A DNA stretch of 64,000 nt from Chitinophagaceae bacterium (GTDB lineage Bacteria > Bacteroidota > Bacteroidia > Chitinophagales > Chitinophagaceae). The notes beneath the pieces were generated by a model. That model saw only the letters and a list, made by a program, of their open reading frames with translations. It did not search any database and was not told the origin of the DNA. The DNA lies in assembly GCA_020847395.1 (NCBI GenBank), contig JADLCD010000135.1, positions 35,342-99,341 on the forward strand. The letters are read 5' to 3'. Positions 7,788 through 16,702 of this stretch are shown piece by piece (the first letter of the stretch is position 1; each line of letters begins with the position of its first letter). Position numbers and translations under genes: made by a program.

Positions 7788-9500
7788 ATGAATAAAAAAC
7801 TCCGCAGCCAAAACTGGTTTGGCAAAAAAGGAAAGGATGGTTTTATATACCGCGCATGGATGAAAAACCAGGGTATTCCTAATTATGAATTTAAAGGAAA
7901 GCCTGTTATAGGCATTTGTAATACATGGTCAGAACTCACGCCCTGTAATGCGCACTTCAGAGAATTAGCGGAATCAGTAAAAAGAGGAATTTCAGAAGCC
8001 GGTGGTTTTCCTGTAGAATTTCCTGTAATGTCGCTGGGCGAAACGCTTATTAAACCAACGGCTATGCTTTACCGTAACCTTGCCAGTATGGATGTGGAAG
8101 AATCAATAAGAGCCAATCCTATTGACGGTGTGGTATTGCTCTGCGGCTGCGATAAAACAACACCTTCGCTGGTAATGGGTGCATTCAGTGTAAATATTCC
8201 CACCATTGTTGTATCAGGCGGACCGATGCTAACAGGAAAATACAAAGGAAAAAATATTGGTACCAGCGATATATGGCGCTTCAGCGAAGCCGTTCGCTCC
8301 GGGCATATGACAGAAGAAGAAATGGAAGTTACAGAAGCGTGTATGGCACGCAGCCGCGGACATTGCGCTGTAATGGGCACCGCCTCCACAATGGCATGCA
8401 TGGTTGAGTCGCTTGGTCTTTCACTTCCTGAAAATGCTGCTATACCTGCCGCAGATTCACGCAGAAAAGTACTGGCCCAACTTTCTGGTATGCGCATTGT
8501 TGAAATGGTGAAGGAAGACCTGAAACCAACGGATATCCTTACCCGTAATGCATTTGAAAATTCTATAAAAGTAAATGCTGCTATTGGCGGATCAACCAAT
8601 TTTGTGTTGCATTTGCTTGCCATTGCAGGCAGGTTAGGTGTTGAACTTTCTTTAAAAGATTTTGATATACACTCCCAGGATATTCCGCTAATCGCCAATC
8701 TTCAACCTTCGGGTGAGCATTTTGTGGAAGACCTGTATTATGCAGGCGGACTTCCGGCTGTGATGAAAGAAATTCTTGCAATATTGCATAAAGATGCATT
8801 AACGGTTAATGGAAAAACCGTGGAAGAAAATTGCAACAACGCTGAGTGCTATGATCGTAAAGTAATTGCCACTTCTAAGGAACCATTTAATGATATATCG
8901 GGCATTGTGGTAGTAAAAGGAAATATTTGTGAGGAAGGCGCTGTGCTTAAACCCTCTGCGGCAAGCCCGCATTTATTAAAACATACCGGCAAAGCTATAG
9001 TGTTTGAAGATATTGAAGATTACAAGCAGCGCATTGATGATCCTGATCTTGATATTGATGAAAACAGTATAATGGTATTAAAAAATGTGGGGCCAAAAGG
9101 TTATCCAGGCATGCCTGAAGTAGGGAACATGGGACTTCCTAAAAAAGTACTGGCAAAAGGTATTACAGATATGGTGCGTATTTCTGACGGACGTATGAGC
9201 GGAACAGGATTTGGTACGGTTGTATTGCATGTTTCTCCTGAAGCCGCTGCCGGTGAAAATTTTTCTGTGATACAGGATGGCGATATTATTACGCTCGATG
9301 TAGCAAAAAGAGTATTGTATGCAGATGTTAGTGATGAAGAGTTTGCAAGACGTAAAAAAGAAAAACAATCATCCGCACCGGTATATAAAAGAGGCTATGT
9401 GAGTTTATATATTAACCACGTGGAGCAGGCACATATGGGAGCGGATTTTGATTTTTTGAAAGGATCATCAGGAAGTGAAGTGACGAGGGATTCTCATTGA
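7788..9500 (+). CDS. IlvD/Edd family dehydratase, L-arabinonate dehydratase-like
   Basis: A dehydratase of 570 residues. It is closer to sugar-acid dehydratases than to the branched-chain IlvD: KLRSQNWFG at the start, WMKNQGIPNYEF, LNTWSE-like CNTWSELTPCN, and the closing DFLKG followed by a terminal DSH are features of arabinonate/xylonate dehydratases. Cys53, Cys121 and Cys193 are spaced like the [2Fe-2S] ligands of L-arabinonate dehydratase. Likely reaction: dehydration of an aldonic acid (arabinonate, fuconate or xylonate) to a 2-keto-3-deoxy acid. The exact substrate cannot be read. The SDR downstream may act in the same route. Confidence 0.82.
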   Translation: MNKKLRSQNWFGKKGKDGFIYRAWMKNQGIPNYEFKGKPVIGICNTWSELTPCNAHFRELAESVKRGISEAGGFPVEFPVMSLGETLIKPTAMLYRNLASMDVEESIRANPIDGVVLLCGCDKTTPSLVMGAFSVNIPTIVVSGGPMLTGKYKGKNIGTSDIWRFSEAVRSGHMTEEEMEVTEACMARSRGHCAVMGTASTMACMVESLGLSLPENAAIPAADSRRKVLAQLSGMRIVEMVKEDLKPTDILTRNAFENSIKVNAAIGGSTNFVLHLLAIAGRLGVELSLKDFDIHSQDIPLIANLQPSGEHFVEDLYYAGGLPAVMKEILAILHKDALTVNGKTVEENCNNAECYDRKVIATSKEPFNDISGIVVVKGNICEEGAVLKPSAASPHLLKHTGKAIVFEDIEDYKQRIDDPDLDIDENSIMVLKNVGPKGYPGMPEVGNMGLPKKVLAKGITDMVRISDGRMSGTGFGTVVLHVSPEAAAGENFSVIQDGDIITLDVAKRVLYADVSDEEFARRKKEKQSSAPVYKRGYVSLYINHVEQAHMGADFDFLKGSSGSEVTRDSH

Positions 9501-9527
9501 CCGGTGAGCTATCAGCCATCAGCAATA

Positions 9528-9580
9528 AAACCTATAAGGTTTGCAGCGCCGCAATGCTGCCCGGCAAACCTTATAGGTTT
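9528..9580. repeat. 17-bp perfect inverted repeat after the dehydratase gene
   Basis: AAACCTATAAGGTTTGC at 9528-9544 is the exact reverse complement of 9564-9580, with a 19-bp spacer. Each arm contains its own imperfect palindrome. It may act as a terminator stem but has no long T-run. It is more probably a dispersed intergenic repeat. Confidence 0.7.
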
Positions 9581-9690
9581 ATCAGTCCCGCACAGGCAAT
9601 AGTGAATGGTGAATATGTGAAACGGGAGAGGTAAAACAATGAACCTGCAATCCTGTCGAAGACCCCGATGAACAAAGTGATATCGGGGAA

Positions 9691-9725
9691 CCTGAAACCT
9701 GAAACCTGAAACTTGAAACCTGAAA
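9691..9725 (+). repeat. Five tandem 7-bp units
   Basis: CCTGAAA occurs four times and CTTGAAA once in direct tandem array, ending 35 bp before the SDR start codon. A small CCCCGAT/ATCGGGG hairpin precedes it (9663-9688). The unit length is not a multiple of three. Confidence 0.7.
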
Positions 9726-9760
9726 CTTAATGTTTTAGTGATTTATCTTAAAGACGTAAC

Positions 9761-10534
9761 ATGTATAATAAACCGGAAATTTTTAAAGACCAGGTTGCTA
9801 TAGTAACTGGGGCAGGGCAGGGGATAGGTTTTGAAATTGCGAGGCAATTGTGCGCCAATGGTGCTTCTGTTGTTTTGAATGATATTGATACAACGTTGGC
9901 AAAAAATGCCGCTGAAACAATTGCCAGAGAAGGTTATGCATGTATTGCTTTTGCCGGCGATGTAGCTGATGAAAAGTTTATTAATGCGATGGTAAATGAA
10001 GCCGTAATAAAGTACGGTAAGTTAACTATTGCCATAGCCAATGCGGGTATTACTTTGTTTGGGGATTTTCTGAGTTACCCCATTGAGTCATTGAATAAAG
10101 TAATGCAGCTTAACCTTGGCGGCAGTTTTTTATTGGCGCAGGCTACTGCAAAACAAATCATCAAACAAAAATCCGGTGGTAGTATTTTATTGATGTCTTC
10201 TGTTACCGGGCACCAGGCGCATAAAAATCTTGCGGCTTATGGTATGACGAAAGCTGCCCTTGAAATGCTGGCAAAAAACCTGGTGGTTGAATTGTCAGCA
10301 TATAATATTAATGTAAACACAATAGCTCCCGGCGCTACACTAACTGAACGTACATTAGGCGATCCGGAATATATGAGCACCTGGAGCCGTATTACACCAA
10401 TGGGTAAGCCCGCCACGGTGCAGGATATTGCCAATGCGGCTTTATTTATGGTATCTCCACTATCCCGCCATATAACAGGACAAAGCCTTGTAATTGATGG
10501 CGGCTGGACGTCGGTAAGCCCTTCTCCCTATTAA
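9761..10534 (+). CDS. Short-chain dehydrogenase/reductase
   Basis: Classical SDR of 257 residues. The cofactor loop TGAGQGIG is at 16-23, NAG at 94-96, the catalytic serine is in MSSVTG (146-147), and the YxxxK pair is Tyr160/Lys164. Asp41 at the end of the second strand favours NAD over NADP. The C-terminus ends in ITGQSLVIDGGW, as in sugar or 3-oxoacyl SDRs. Its place 260 bp after an arabinonate-dehydratase-like gene suggests an aldose or sugar-acid dehydrogenase, but the substrate cannot be inferred from the motifs. Confidence 0.88.
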   Translation: MYNKPEIFKDQVAIVTGAGQGIGFEIARQLCANGASVVLNDIDTTLAKNAAETIAREGYACIAFAGDVADEKFINAMVNEAVIKYGKLTIAIANAGITLFGDFLSYPIESLNKVMQLNLGGSFLLAQATAKQIIKQKSGGSILLMSSVTGHQAHKNLAAYGMTKAALEMLAKNLVVELSAYNINVNTIAPGATLTERTLGDPEYMSTWSRITPMGKPATVQDIANAALFMVSPLSRHITGQSLVIDGGWTSVSPSPY

Positions 10535-10592
10535 TTAAAAATATTTGTTTGATATTTGACACTTGTAAACAAAAGTTTTCGTTTCAAATAAC

Positions 10593-11453
10593 ATGAAAAA
10601 AATAACCCTTTCTTTTTTTAGCGCAGGCTTATGTCTGTTAATGTCCTGCCATTCCCAATTATCTCAACCTGATGCGGAAAAAGCAGCAAATGATACAACA
10701 AAAACTAAGGAACAAACCCTAACAGCAAAGGATAATGTTGTTTTAGCAGATGCTGCTACTATTTTGTCAAGAACGCAGGTGCCTGTTTTGTGCTACCATC
10801 AAATAAGGGAATGGCGCAGCCGGGAAACTCGTTTGGCAAAAGATGTGGTTGTGCCGCCGGCACGTTTTAAAAGTCAGTTACAAATACTGGCAGATAGTGG
10901 TTATCACACTATTTTACCAGATGATTTATACAATTATCTCACTAAAGGTACCGCACTTCCTTCTAAACCGATTATGCTTACATATGATGATGGCGATGTT
11001 GATCAATATAATATTGCGGCGCCGGAAATGGCAAAGCATGGTTTTAAAGGCGTATTTTTTATAATGACCATCTCTACCGGGCGGTCAATTTATATGTCGG
11101 AAGACCAGATAAAAAAATTGTCTGATGATGGGCATGTTATTGCTTCTCATACATGGGATCACAAAGATGTTAGAAAATATACCGAAGCGGATTGGGACAA
11201 GGAAATAACAGAATCATGCAAACAACTTGAAACAATAACAGGAAAGCCGGTAAAATATTTTGCATACCCGTTTGGCGTTTGGAATCAGCAGGCTATTCCT
11301 GAGTTGAAAAAAAGAAATATCACTGCCGCTTTTCAATTGTCTACCAAAATGGATGAAACAGATCCTTTATACACTATCCGCCGTATGATTGTTCCCGGAG
11401 ATTGGAGCCCGGCTTTGATGATTGGAGCAATGAAGAAGACGTTTAAAAATTAA
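10593..11453 (+). CDS. Lipoprotein polysaccharide deacetylase (NodB domain)
   Basis: A protein of 286 residues. A lipobox LMSC puts the lipidated cysteine at residue 19, so it is anchored in the envelope. The carbohydrate esterase 4 core shows LTYDDGD (Asp132 and Asp133 as catalytic base and metal ligand), SHTWDH (His186 and His190 as metal ligands) and FAYPFG (223-228). A metal-dependent deacetylase of N- or O-acetylated polysaccharide is expected. A low-complexity linker of about 30 residues follows the anchor. It starts 58 bp after the SDR on the same strand, and co-transcription is possible. Confidence 0.88.
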   Translation: MKKITLSFFSAGLCLLMSCHSQLSQPDAEKAANDTTKTKEQTLTAKDNVVLADAATILSRTQVPVLCYHQIREWRSRETRLAKDVVVPPARFKSQLQILADSGYHTILPDDLYNYLTKGTALPSKPIMLTYDDGDVDQYNIAAPEMAKHGFKGVFFIMTISTGRSIYMSEDQIKKLSDDGHVIASHTWDHKDVRKYTEADWDKEITESCKQLETITGKPVKYFAYPFGVWNQQAIPELKKRNITAAFQLSTKMDETDPLYTIRRMIVPGDWSPALMIGAMKKTFKN

Positions 11454-11752
11454 CGAATACTGGAGCTGAATATCGGGTAATAGTGTGTATTGGCTAAACC
11501 TCATCAGGAGTATACTCAACATTTGCACTACAGCCCAGGCAGATTCCTCTCTGCCGCAACATACATTTAGTTCAAAGCAACATTCTGGCGGAACGGAATG
11601 ACGGGTGCGGGGCGTCTTCCCGATAGAAACAGTACGAAAAATGAAGTAGTATGCCTCTTTATTGTATCTCTTTCAAAACTTACAGCAAATTGCTTTTGCT
11701 AAAAGCAAAATCCCTGCAAACCTCTTCTTCTTCCTGTATAGATCATTGAATG
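11454..11752. other. Intergenic region between convergent genes
   Basis: No gene is supported. The only structure seen is a weak AT-rich hairpin, TTGCTTTT/AAAAGCAA at 11690-11708, which might terminate transcription from either side. Confidence 0.5.
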
Positions 11753-12871
11753 TTAATTTGTTTTTTTATAATTCAATACCGCCCAACTGTTAAGCACAAC
11801 AGCAAATATGCCAAGCTTTATTATATGCGGCAGCACATCTTTAAAACCACTGCCTTTTAAAACTACCATTCTTATCAATTCTATTAAATATGCGGCAGGA
11901 TTAAATTTGGCAATGATTTTTGCCCAGTTAGGCATACTGTCAATAGAAGTATATAAGCCCCCCATCAGTATAAATATCATCATAAAGAAAAACATCACCA
12001 GCATGGCCTGCTGTTGTGTTTCGCAAAAGGTGGAAATCAATAATCCAAATCCCAGAATAGCCAGCAGATACATGGAAATGCATACATACAACAGCAACAA
12101 ACTGCCAACAGGAACTATGCCATATATTAACCAGGCCACCAATAACCCTATGGTAAAGATTATATTTCCCAATATCCAAAAAGGGATCAGCTTGCCTATA
12201 ACAAAATGATATTTTTTAATAGGCGTTACATTGATCTGTTCTATTGTGCCAACTTCTTTTTCTTTTACAATATTTAAGGCAGAGAGAAACCCTCCAACCA
12301 TGGTTACTAAAATGGCGAGTATCCCCGGAACCATAAAATAATAGTAATTCATCAACGGATTAAACCAGTTGGAAGAAGGGACTTCAATAACCGGTACAGG
12401 ATTATACCTGGTTACTGCAATAAGTTTTGATCTTAATTCCATATTATAATCCCGGATGATACTGGCAAGATATGCGCTGCCCAGGTTTGCCTTGATACCG
12501 TTAATGGCATTTGCTGCTATAAATACTTTTGCTTTGTTTTCTTTAATTAAATCCTTCTCAAAATTTACGGGTATTTCCAGTATGATATCCGCCTTGTCTT
12601 TTTCAACCAGGATAAATGCTTCCCGGAAAGATTGATTATAAGCCGCAAATTTAAAATAACTGGAGGCTGTTATTTTAGATATCAATTGCGCTGAATAAGT
12701 GGAATGATCGTGGTCTACTATTGACAGGTTAATATTTTTTACTTCATAGTCTGCTGCAAGTGGCATAATGATTAACTGGATAACCGGCATCACGAAAATC
12801 ATGACCCTTATGGATTTGTTCCGCATTATTTGCAGAAACTCTTTTTGCAATAAGAATAATATGGTTCTCAT
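11753..12871 (-). CDS. ABC-2 type transporter permease (second of pair)
   Basis: Permease of 372 residues with the YhhJ/YbhR layout: one N-terminal membrane segment (FVMPVIQLIIMPLAADY), a large extracytoplasmic domain of about 130 residues, then five segments. KEKEVGTIEQINVTPIKKY is the typical cytoplasmic coupling motif and GLYTSIDSMPNWAKI the late loop. The ATG at 12871, 7 bp after the previous stop, is preferred to an overlapping TTG. It is the last gene of the tetR-to-permease operon and should form a heterodimer with its neighbour. Confidence 0.88.
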   Translation of the reverse strand: MRTILFLLQKEFLQIMRNKSIRVMIFVMPVIQLIIMPLAADYEVKNINLSIVDHDHSTYSAQLISKITASSYFKFAAYNQSFREAFILVEKDKADIILEIPVNFEKDLIKENKAKVFIAANAINGIKANLGSAYLASIIRDYNMELRSKLIAVTRYNPVPVIEVPSSNWFNPLMNYYYFMVPGILAILVTMVGGFLSALNIVKEKEVGTIEQINVTPIKKYHFVIGKLIPFWILGNIIFTIGLLVAWLIYGIVPVGSLLLLYVCISMYLLAILGFGLLISTFCETQQQAMLVMFFFMMIFILMGGLYTSIDSMPNWAKIIAKFNPAAYLIELIRMVVLKGSGFKDVLPHIIKLGIFAVVLNSWAVLNYKKTN

Positions 12872-12878
12872 TTTTTTG

Positions 12879-13991
12879 TCAGGCAAGCCTTATTTTAAAG
12901 CTTTTGAGGCTTACAAATAAAAAGAATAATGTCATCCCGGTTAAAATCAATACTTCTTTCCAGATGAATGATGGGCCAAGCCCTTTTATCATTACTGCTT
13001 TTATTATATTGTTGAACCATGTGGCAGGAACAATATTTGAAATAACCTGCAATGGCACCGGCATATTTTCTATCGGGAACATAAACCCGCTCAGCATTAA
13101 AGATGGCAACAACATGCCCATCAGCGATATCATCATTGCAGCCTGCTGTGTAGTGGTTTTAATAGAAATTAGTATACCAAGGCTGAGGCAGGTAATAATA
13201 TACAATACGCTCACGGCAAGTAATAAAAATATATTTCCATTGATCGGCAGCCCAAGCAGCCATACGCTCATCATAAGTATTATAATGATATCAATAAATG
13301 ATAACAACAAGTAAGGAACTGTTTTTGAAAGTATAACAAGAGAAGGTTTGAACGGGGATACAAGTAAAACCTCCATTGTGCCGGTTTCTTTTTCGCGAAC
13401 AATAGAAATGGCAGTCATCAATACGCATAATAACATTAATACCAAAGCCATAACACCCGGCACCATTGAGTAAACGCTTTTTTGTTGGGGATTGTAAAGC
13501 ATTCTTGTTTCGGGAATTATAGTATAAGGCATTTCAAACCCAGTATTTAATTCCGTTTGAAAATCCTGTACTATGGCATTGGCATAATTCGTAAGTGCGG
13601 TAGCAATATTGGGGTCTGACGCGTCTGCAATAACCTGCACCTGTGCCTTATGCTCATGCACCAGGTTTTGATAAAACCCGGCTGGTATAATTAGCGCCAT
13701 TTTAATAGCGCCCTTCTTAAATGCGGCATCTATCTGCCCCTGGCTATGTATGGATTCTTCAATATCGAAGTATTTGCTGGCTTCAATTTTGTTGATAAGC
13801 TTTTGCGACGAGATATCTTTTGCCTGGTCCATCACAACTATCTTCGAGTTTTTTACCTCGTTCGATAATGCAAACCCGAATATCAGGATCTGCACAACAG
13901 GCATACCGAAAAGAATGAGCAAAGTCTTTTTGTCACGTAATACATGATAAAACTCTTTTTGTACAAATGTTAGAAACTGTTTCATGCGCAT
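12879..13991 (-). CDS. ABC-2 type transporter permease (first of pair)
   Basis: Permease of 370 residues and paralogue of the next gene in the operon. It has an N-terminal membrane segment (ILFGMPVVQILIFGFAL), an external domain with PETRMLYNPQQKSVYSMVPG, and five C-terminal segments. REKETGTMEVLLVSPFKP is the cytoplasmic motif and FMFPIENMPVPLQ the late loop. An upstream ATG at 14051 would overlap the ATPase gene by 47 bp. The ATG at 13991 sits 13 bp after that stop codon and begins the usual MRMKQFLTFVQKEF. Confidence 0.88.
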   Translation of the reverse strand: MRMKQFLTFVQKEFYHVLRDKKTLLILFGMPVVQILIFGFALSNEVKNSKIVVMDQAKDISSQKLINKIEASKYFDIEESIHSQGQIDAAFKKGAIKMALIIPAGFYQNLVHEHKAQVQVIADASDPNIATALTNYANAIVQDFQTELNTGFEMPYTIIPETRMLYNPQQKSVYSMVPGVMALVLMLLCVLMTAISIVREKETGTMEVLLVSPFKPSLVILSKTVPYLLLSFIDIIIILMMSVWLLGLPINGNIFLLLAVSVLYIITCLSLGILISIKTTTQQAAMMISLMGMLLPSLMLSGFMFPIENMPVPLQVISNIVPATWFNNIIKAVMIKGLGPSFIWKEVLILTGMTLFFLFVSLKSFKIRLA

Positions 13992-14004
13992 TACTTTCTT
14001 AATA

Positions 14005-14745
14005 CTATTCTTCTCTTTTTGCACCCCTTGCCAACTGGTAAAACACTTCATCCATTGATGTGGCTTTAAATTTTTGCTTCAGGTGAGAGGGACTATCCAG
14101 CGCCTCTATTTTACCATCTACCATTATAGATATCCTGTTGCAATATTCCGCTTCATCCATATAATGAGTGGTTACAAAAATGGTTACGTCCCGGTGGGCG
14201 GCTTCATAAATCATCTCCCAGAATTGTCTACGAGTTACAGGGTCAACACCACCCGTTGGTTCATCTAAAAAAACAATTTTAGGATCGTGGAGTAAGGCCA
14301 CCGAAAAAGATAATTTTTGTTTCCAGCCTAAAGGCAGTTCTGCTACCAGTTTTTTAGCTTCCTGTTGTAAGCCCAATTCATCAACCAGTTTTTTACTCTT
14401 CAAACTGATCTGCGTATTGCTTAGCCCGTAAATACCTCCAAAAAACCTGATGTTTTCCAGTACGGTAAGGTCTTCATATAAAGAAAACTTTTGGCTCATA
14501 TAGCCGATGCTTTGCTTTATTTTTTCCGTTTGTTTGTATATATCAAATCCTGCTATCTGTGCATTTCCTGAACTGGGTTTTAATAACCCGCAGAGCATTC
14601 GCATAGCAGTAGTTTTGCCGGCGCCGTTAGCGCCAAGAAAGCCGAATATTTCTCCTTTGTTTACGCTAAAACTTATCTCGTTTACGGCAATAAAATCACC
14701 AAACCTTTTCGTAAGCTTTTCTGTTTGTATAACGGTATCGCTCAT
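14005..14745 (-). CDS. ABC transporter ATP-binding protein (second ATPase)
   Basis: ATPase of 246 residues. Walker A GANGAGKTT is at 38-46 and Walker B is IVFLDEPTGG. The signature position reads LPLGWKQKL instead of LSGGQ, a degenerate form found in one half of YbhF-type pairs. It probably pairs with the ATPase encoded just upstream, which has the intact signature. In E. coli YbhF both halves are one polypeptide; here they are two genes separated by 1 bp. Confidence 0.92.
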   Translation of the reverse strand: MSDTVIQTEKLTKRFGDFIAVNEISFSVNKGEIFGFLGANGAGKTTAMRMLCGLLKPSSGNAQIAGFDIYKQTEKIKQSIGYMSQKFSLYEDLTVLENIRFFGGIYGLSNTQISLKSKKLVDELGLQQEAKKLVAELPLGWKQKLSFSVALLHDPKIVFLDEPTGGVDPVTRRQFWEMIYEAAHRDVTIFVTTHYMDEAEYCNRISIMVDGKIEALDSPSHLKQKFKATSMDEVFYQLARGAKREE

Positions 14746-14746
14746 A

Positions 14747-15655
14747 CTAACTTTTAAGCAGTTTAATAAAACAGTCTTCTATAGTAACATTTGCCGGTGC
14801 CATAAAAATGCCTGACAATCCTCTCTGTTGTAAGAATGGTAGAAAGTCACCAGGTATTTCTTTTTCAAAAGACACATGCGCATACTCGCCAAATGCGTAA
14901 CTGTTTAATGCTTTCTTATATTCCTTCAGTACTTTCAATAACTCATACATGTTATCTGCTTTTACTTCAACCAGCAGGTCTCCATAATTATTGATGATGT
15001 GCGCAGGCGTTTCAACAGATAATATTTTTCCTGCCTGCATAAGTGCTATGCGGTCGCAAAGGTCTGCTTCGTCCATATAGGGAGTAGAAACAATAATAGT
15101 GATTCCCTGTGCCTTCAGCCGTTTTAGCATTTCCCAAAACTCTTTTCTCGAAACAGGATCAACTCCCGTTGTGGGCTCATCTAAAAATAGTACTGTTGGT
15201 TTATGAATTAATGCGCAGCATAAAGCAAGCTTCTGTTTCATTCCTCCTGAAAGTTTTCCTGTCCGGCGGTCTTTAAATTTTTCAAGCTGCACATATATAT
15301 CTTTTATAAGATCATAATTTTCCCGGATAGTGGTTCCAAAAAGTGTTGCAAAAAAATGCAGGTTTTCTTCTACCGTTAAATCCTGGTATAATGAAAATCT
15401 TCCCGGCATATAGCCTACCCTGCTCCTGATTTGCTCATAATCTTTTACAATATCAAATCCTTCTACCGTGGCGCCCCCGCCATCAGGTAAGAGTAGGGTA
15501 GTAAGCACCCTGAAAATACTGGTTTTACCTGCACCGTCAGGCCCAATCAAACCAAAAATATCTCCTTTGTTTACGGAAAAAGATACATGGTCAACTGCTA
15601 CCAGTTTTTCTTTTCCGTACACTTTGCTGATGTCCTTTACTTCAACAGAATACAT
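14747..15655 (-). CDS. ABC transporter ATP-binding protein (first ATPase)
   Basis: ATPase of 302 residues. Walker A GPDGAGKTS is at 38-46, the signature is LSGGMKQKL, and Walker B is VLFLDEPTTG followed by a conserved D-loop. The extra C-terminal region of about 80 residues resembles the regulatory tail of drug and lipid exporters of the YbhF class. It ends 1 bp before the second ATPase gene and likely provides the canonical ATP site of a heterodimer that drives the two ABC-2 permeases. Confidence 0.92.
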   Translation of the reverse strand: MYSVEVKDISKVYGKEKLVAVDHVSFSVNKGDIFGLIGPDGAGKTSIFRVLTTLLLPDGGGATVEGFDIVKDYEQIRSRVGYMPGRFSLYQDLTVEENLHFFATLFGTTIRENYDLIKDIYVQLEKFKDRRTGKLSGGMKQKLALCCALIHKPTVLFLDEPTTGVDPVSRKEFWEMLKRLKAQGITIIVSTPYMDEADLCDRIALMQAGKILSVETPAHIINNYGDLLVEVKADNMYELLKVLKEYKKALNSYAFGEYAHVSFEKEIPGDFLPFLQQRGLSGIFMAPANVTIEDCFIKLLKS

Positions 15656-15698
15656 GCTGTTTTCTTTTGTCTTATACCTTTTACCTCACACTTTACAA

Positions 15699-16679
15699 CT
15701 ATAATTTCACATCCGCATACATACCTATTTTTAAAAACCCGTCATTCGCTACTCTTATTTTAATGGCATATACAAGGTTGGCGCGTTCATCTTTGGTTTG
15801 GATGGTTTTAGGTGTAAACTCTGCCTTATCACTTATCCATTCAATAATGCCATCATAATTTTTGTAATTGTCCTTTCCATCATCAACCATTACGGTTACT
15901 TTTTGGTTCAGCTTAATTTTGGGAAGCTGGTCGCCGGTAATATATGCCCTTAATATAATAGTGTGCAGATCGGCAATTTTATACAATGCTTTCCCGATAG
16001 TTGCCATCTCGTTTACCTCCGCGTATTTAACAAGCACGGTTCCCTGGGTTTCATTAATAATCCTGCTTTTATTCAATTGATCTTGTACCTGCTCAATTTG
16101 GGCAACCAGTGGCAATGCATCGCTTCTTAAGCCTGAAGTTTGTGTGCTTAGTACCGAAACTTGCGCCGCGTCTTGTTTCTGTATTACCTGCAATTGCTTT
16201 TCTGTTTCTTCTACCTGCGCATTAATATCGTCAAGTTGCTTGCCGGTAGCCGCGTCAGCTTTTACCAGGTTGTTTATCCTTGTTTGCTCTCTTTTTAAAT
16301 TGTTTAACCTTATTTGTGTAACGGCTAATTGTTGTTTATAATAATTGGTTTGCGCGGTTATATCCGGCAACCTGCTTCCCGTGGCTTTTATCTGCGCCTC
16401 AAGTTGCTTTTTGCGAAGCGATAATTGTGTACTGTCAATATAACCCACTTCTGTGCCGGCGGCTATTTGCTGCCCCTCACTAATATTAAATGTTTTTATC
16501 ACCCCGGTAGCCTCTGCAGATACTATGGTTTCTACCGCCTCAAAAGTTCCCGAAGCATCATATGCTGTGTTATTGTTTCTGCAAGACGAAATAACGGCTA
16601 TACATGCAATTAGTAATAACCAGCCTGCTGAAGGAAGCTTGTTTTTAGCTATGAGTATTTTGATGTGGTCTTGTTTCAT
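15699..16679 (-). CDS. HlyD/MFP-family efflux adaptor lipoprotein
   Basis: Periplasmic adaptor of 326 residues. After a hydrophobic stretch the lipobox ISSC puts the lipidated cysteine at residue 33. A biotinyl-lipoyl half motif (TGVIKTFNISEGQQIAAG) is followed by a long coiled coil rich in Gln, Lys and Leu (about 85-190) and then a beta-barrel domain (VKYAEVNEMATIGKALY). It bridges the inner-membrane ABC complex and the TolC channel. The ATG at 16679 is chosen; an in-frame ATG at 16721 would overlap the TolC gene by 19 bp. Confidence 0.88.
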   Translation of the reverse strand: MKQDHIKILIAKNKLPSAGWLLLIACIAVISSCRNNNTAYDASGTFEAVETIVSAEATGVIKTFNISEGQQIAAGTEVGYIDSTQLSLRKKQLEAQIKATGSRLPDITAQTNYYKQQLAVTQIRLNNLKREQTRINNLVKADAATGKQLDDINAQVEETEKQLQVIQKQDAAQVSVLSTQTSGLRSDALPLVAQIEQVQDQLNKSRIINETQGTVLVKYAEVNEMATIGKALYKIADLHTIILRAYITGDQLPKIKLNQKVTVMVDDGKDNYKNYDGIIEWISDKAEFTPKTIQTKDERANLVYAIKIRVANDGFLKIGMYADVKL

Positions 16680-16702
16680 GACTGTGCCTGGTTGTGAATG
16701 GG

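Noticed and set aside
9691..9725. CRISPR-like array
   Set aside because: The units are 7 bp in direct tandem without spacers, so it is a simple tandem repeat.
11808..13314. Antisense open frames over the two ABC-2 permeases
   Set aside because: Both permease frames match the ABC-2 family over their full length; the antisense frames do not resemble any protein.
12879..14051. Upstream start of the first ABC-2 permease at 14051
   Set aside because: It would overlap the ATPase gene by 47 bp and add about 20 residues unlike the family; the start at 13991 is preferred.
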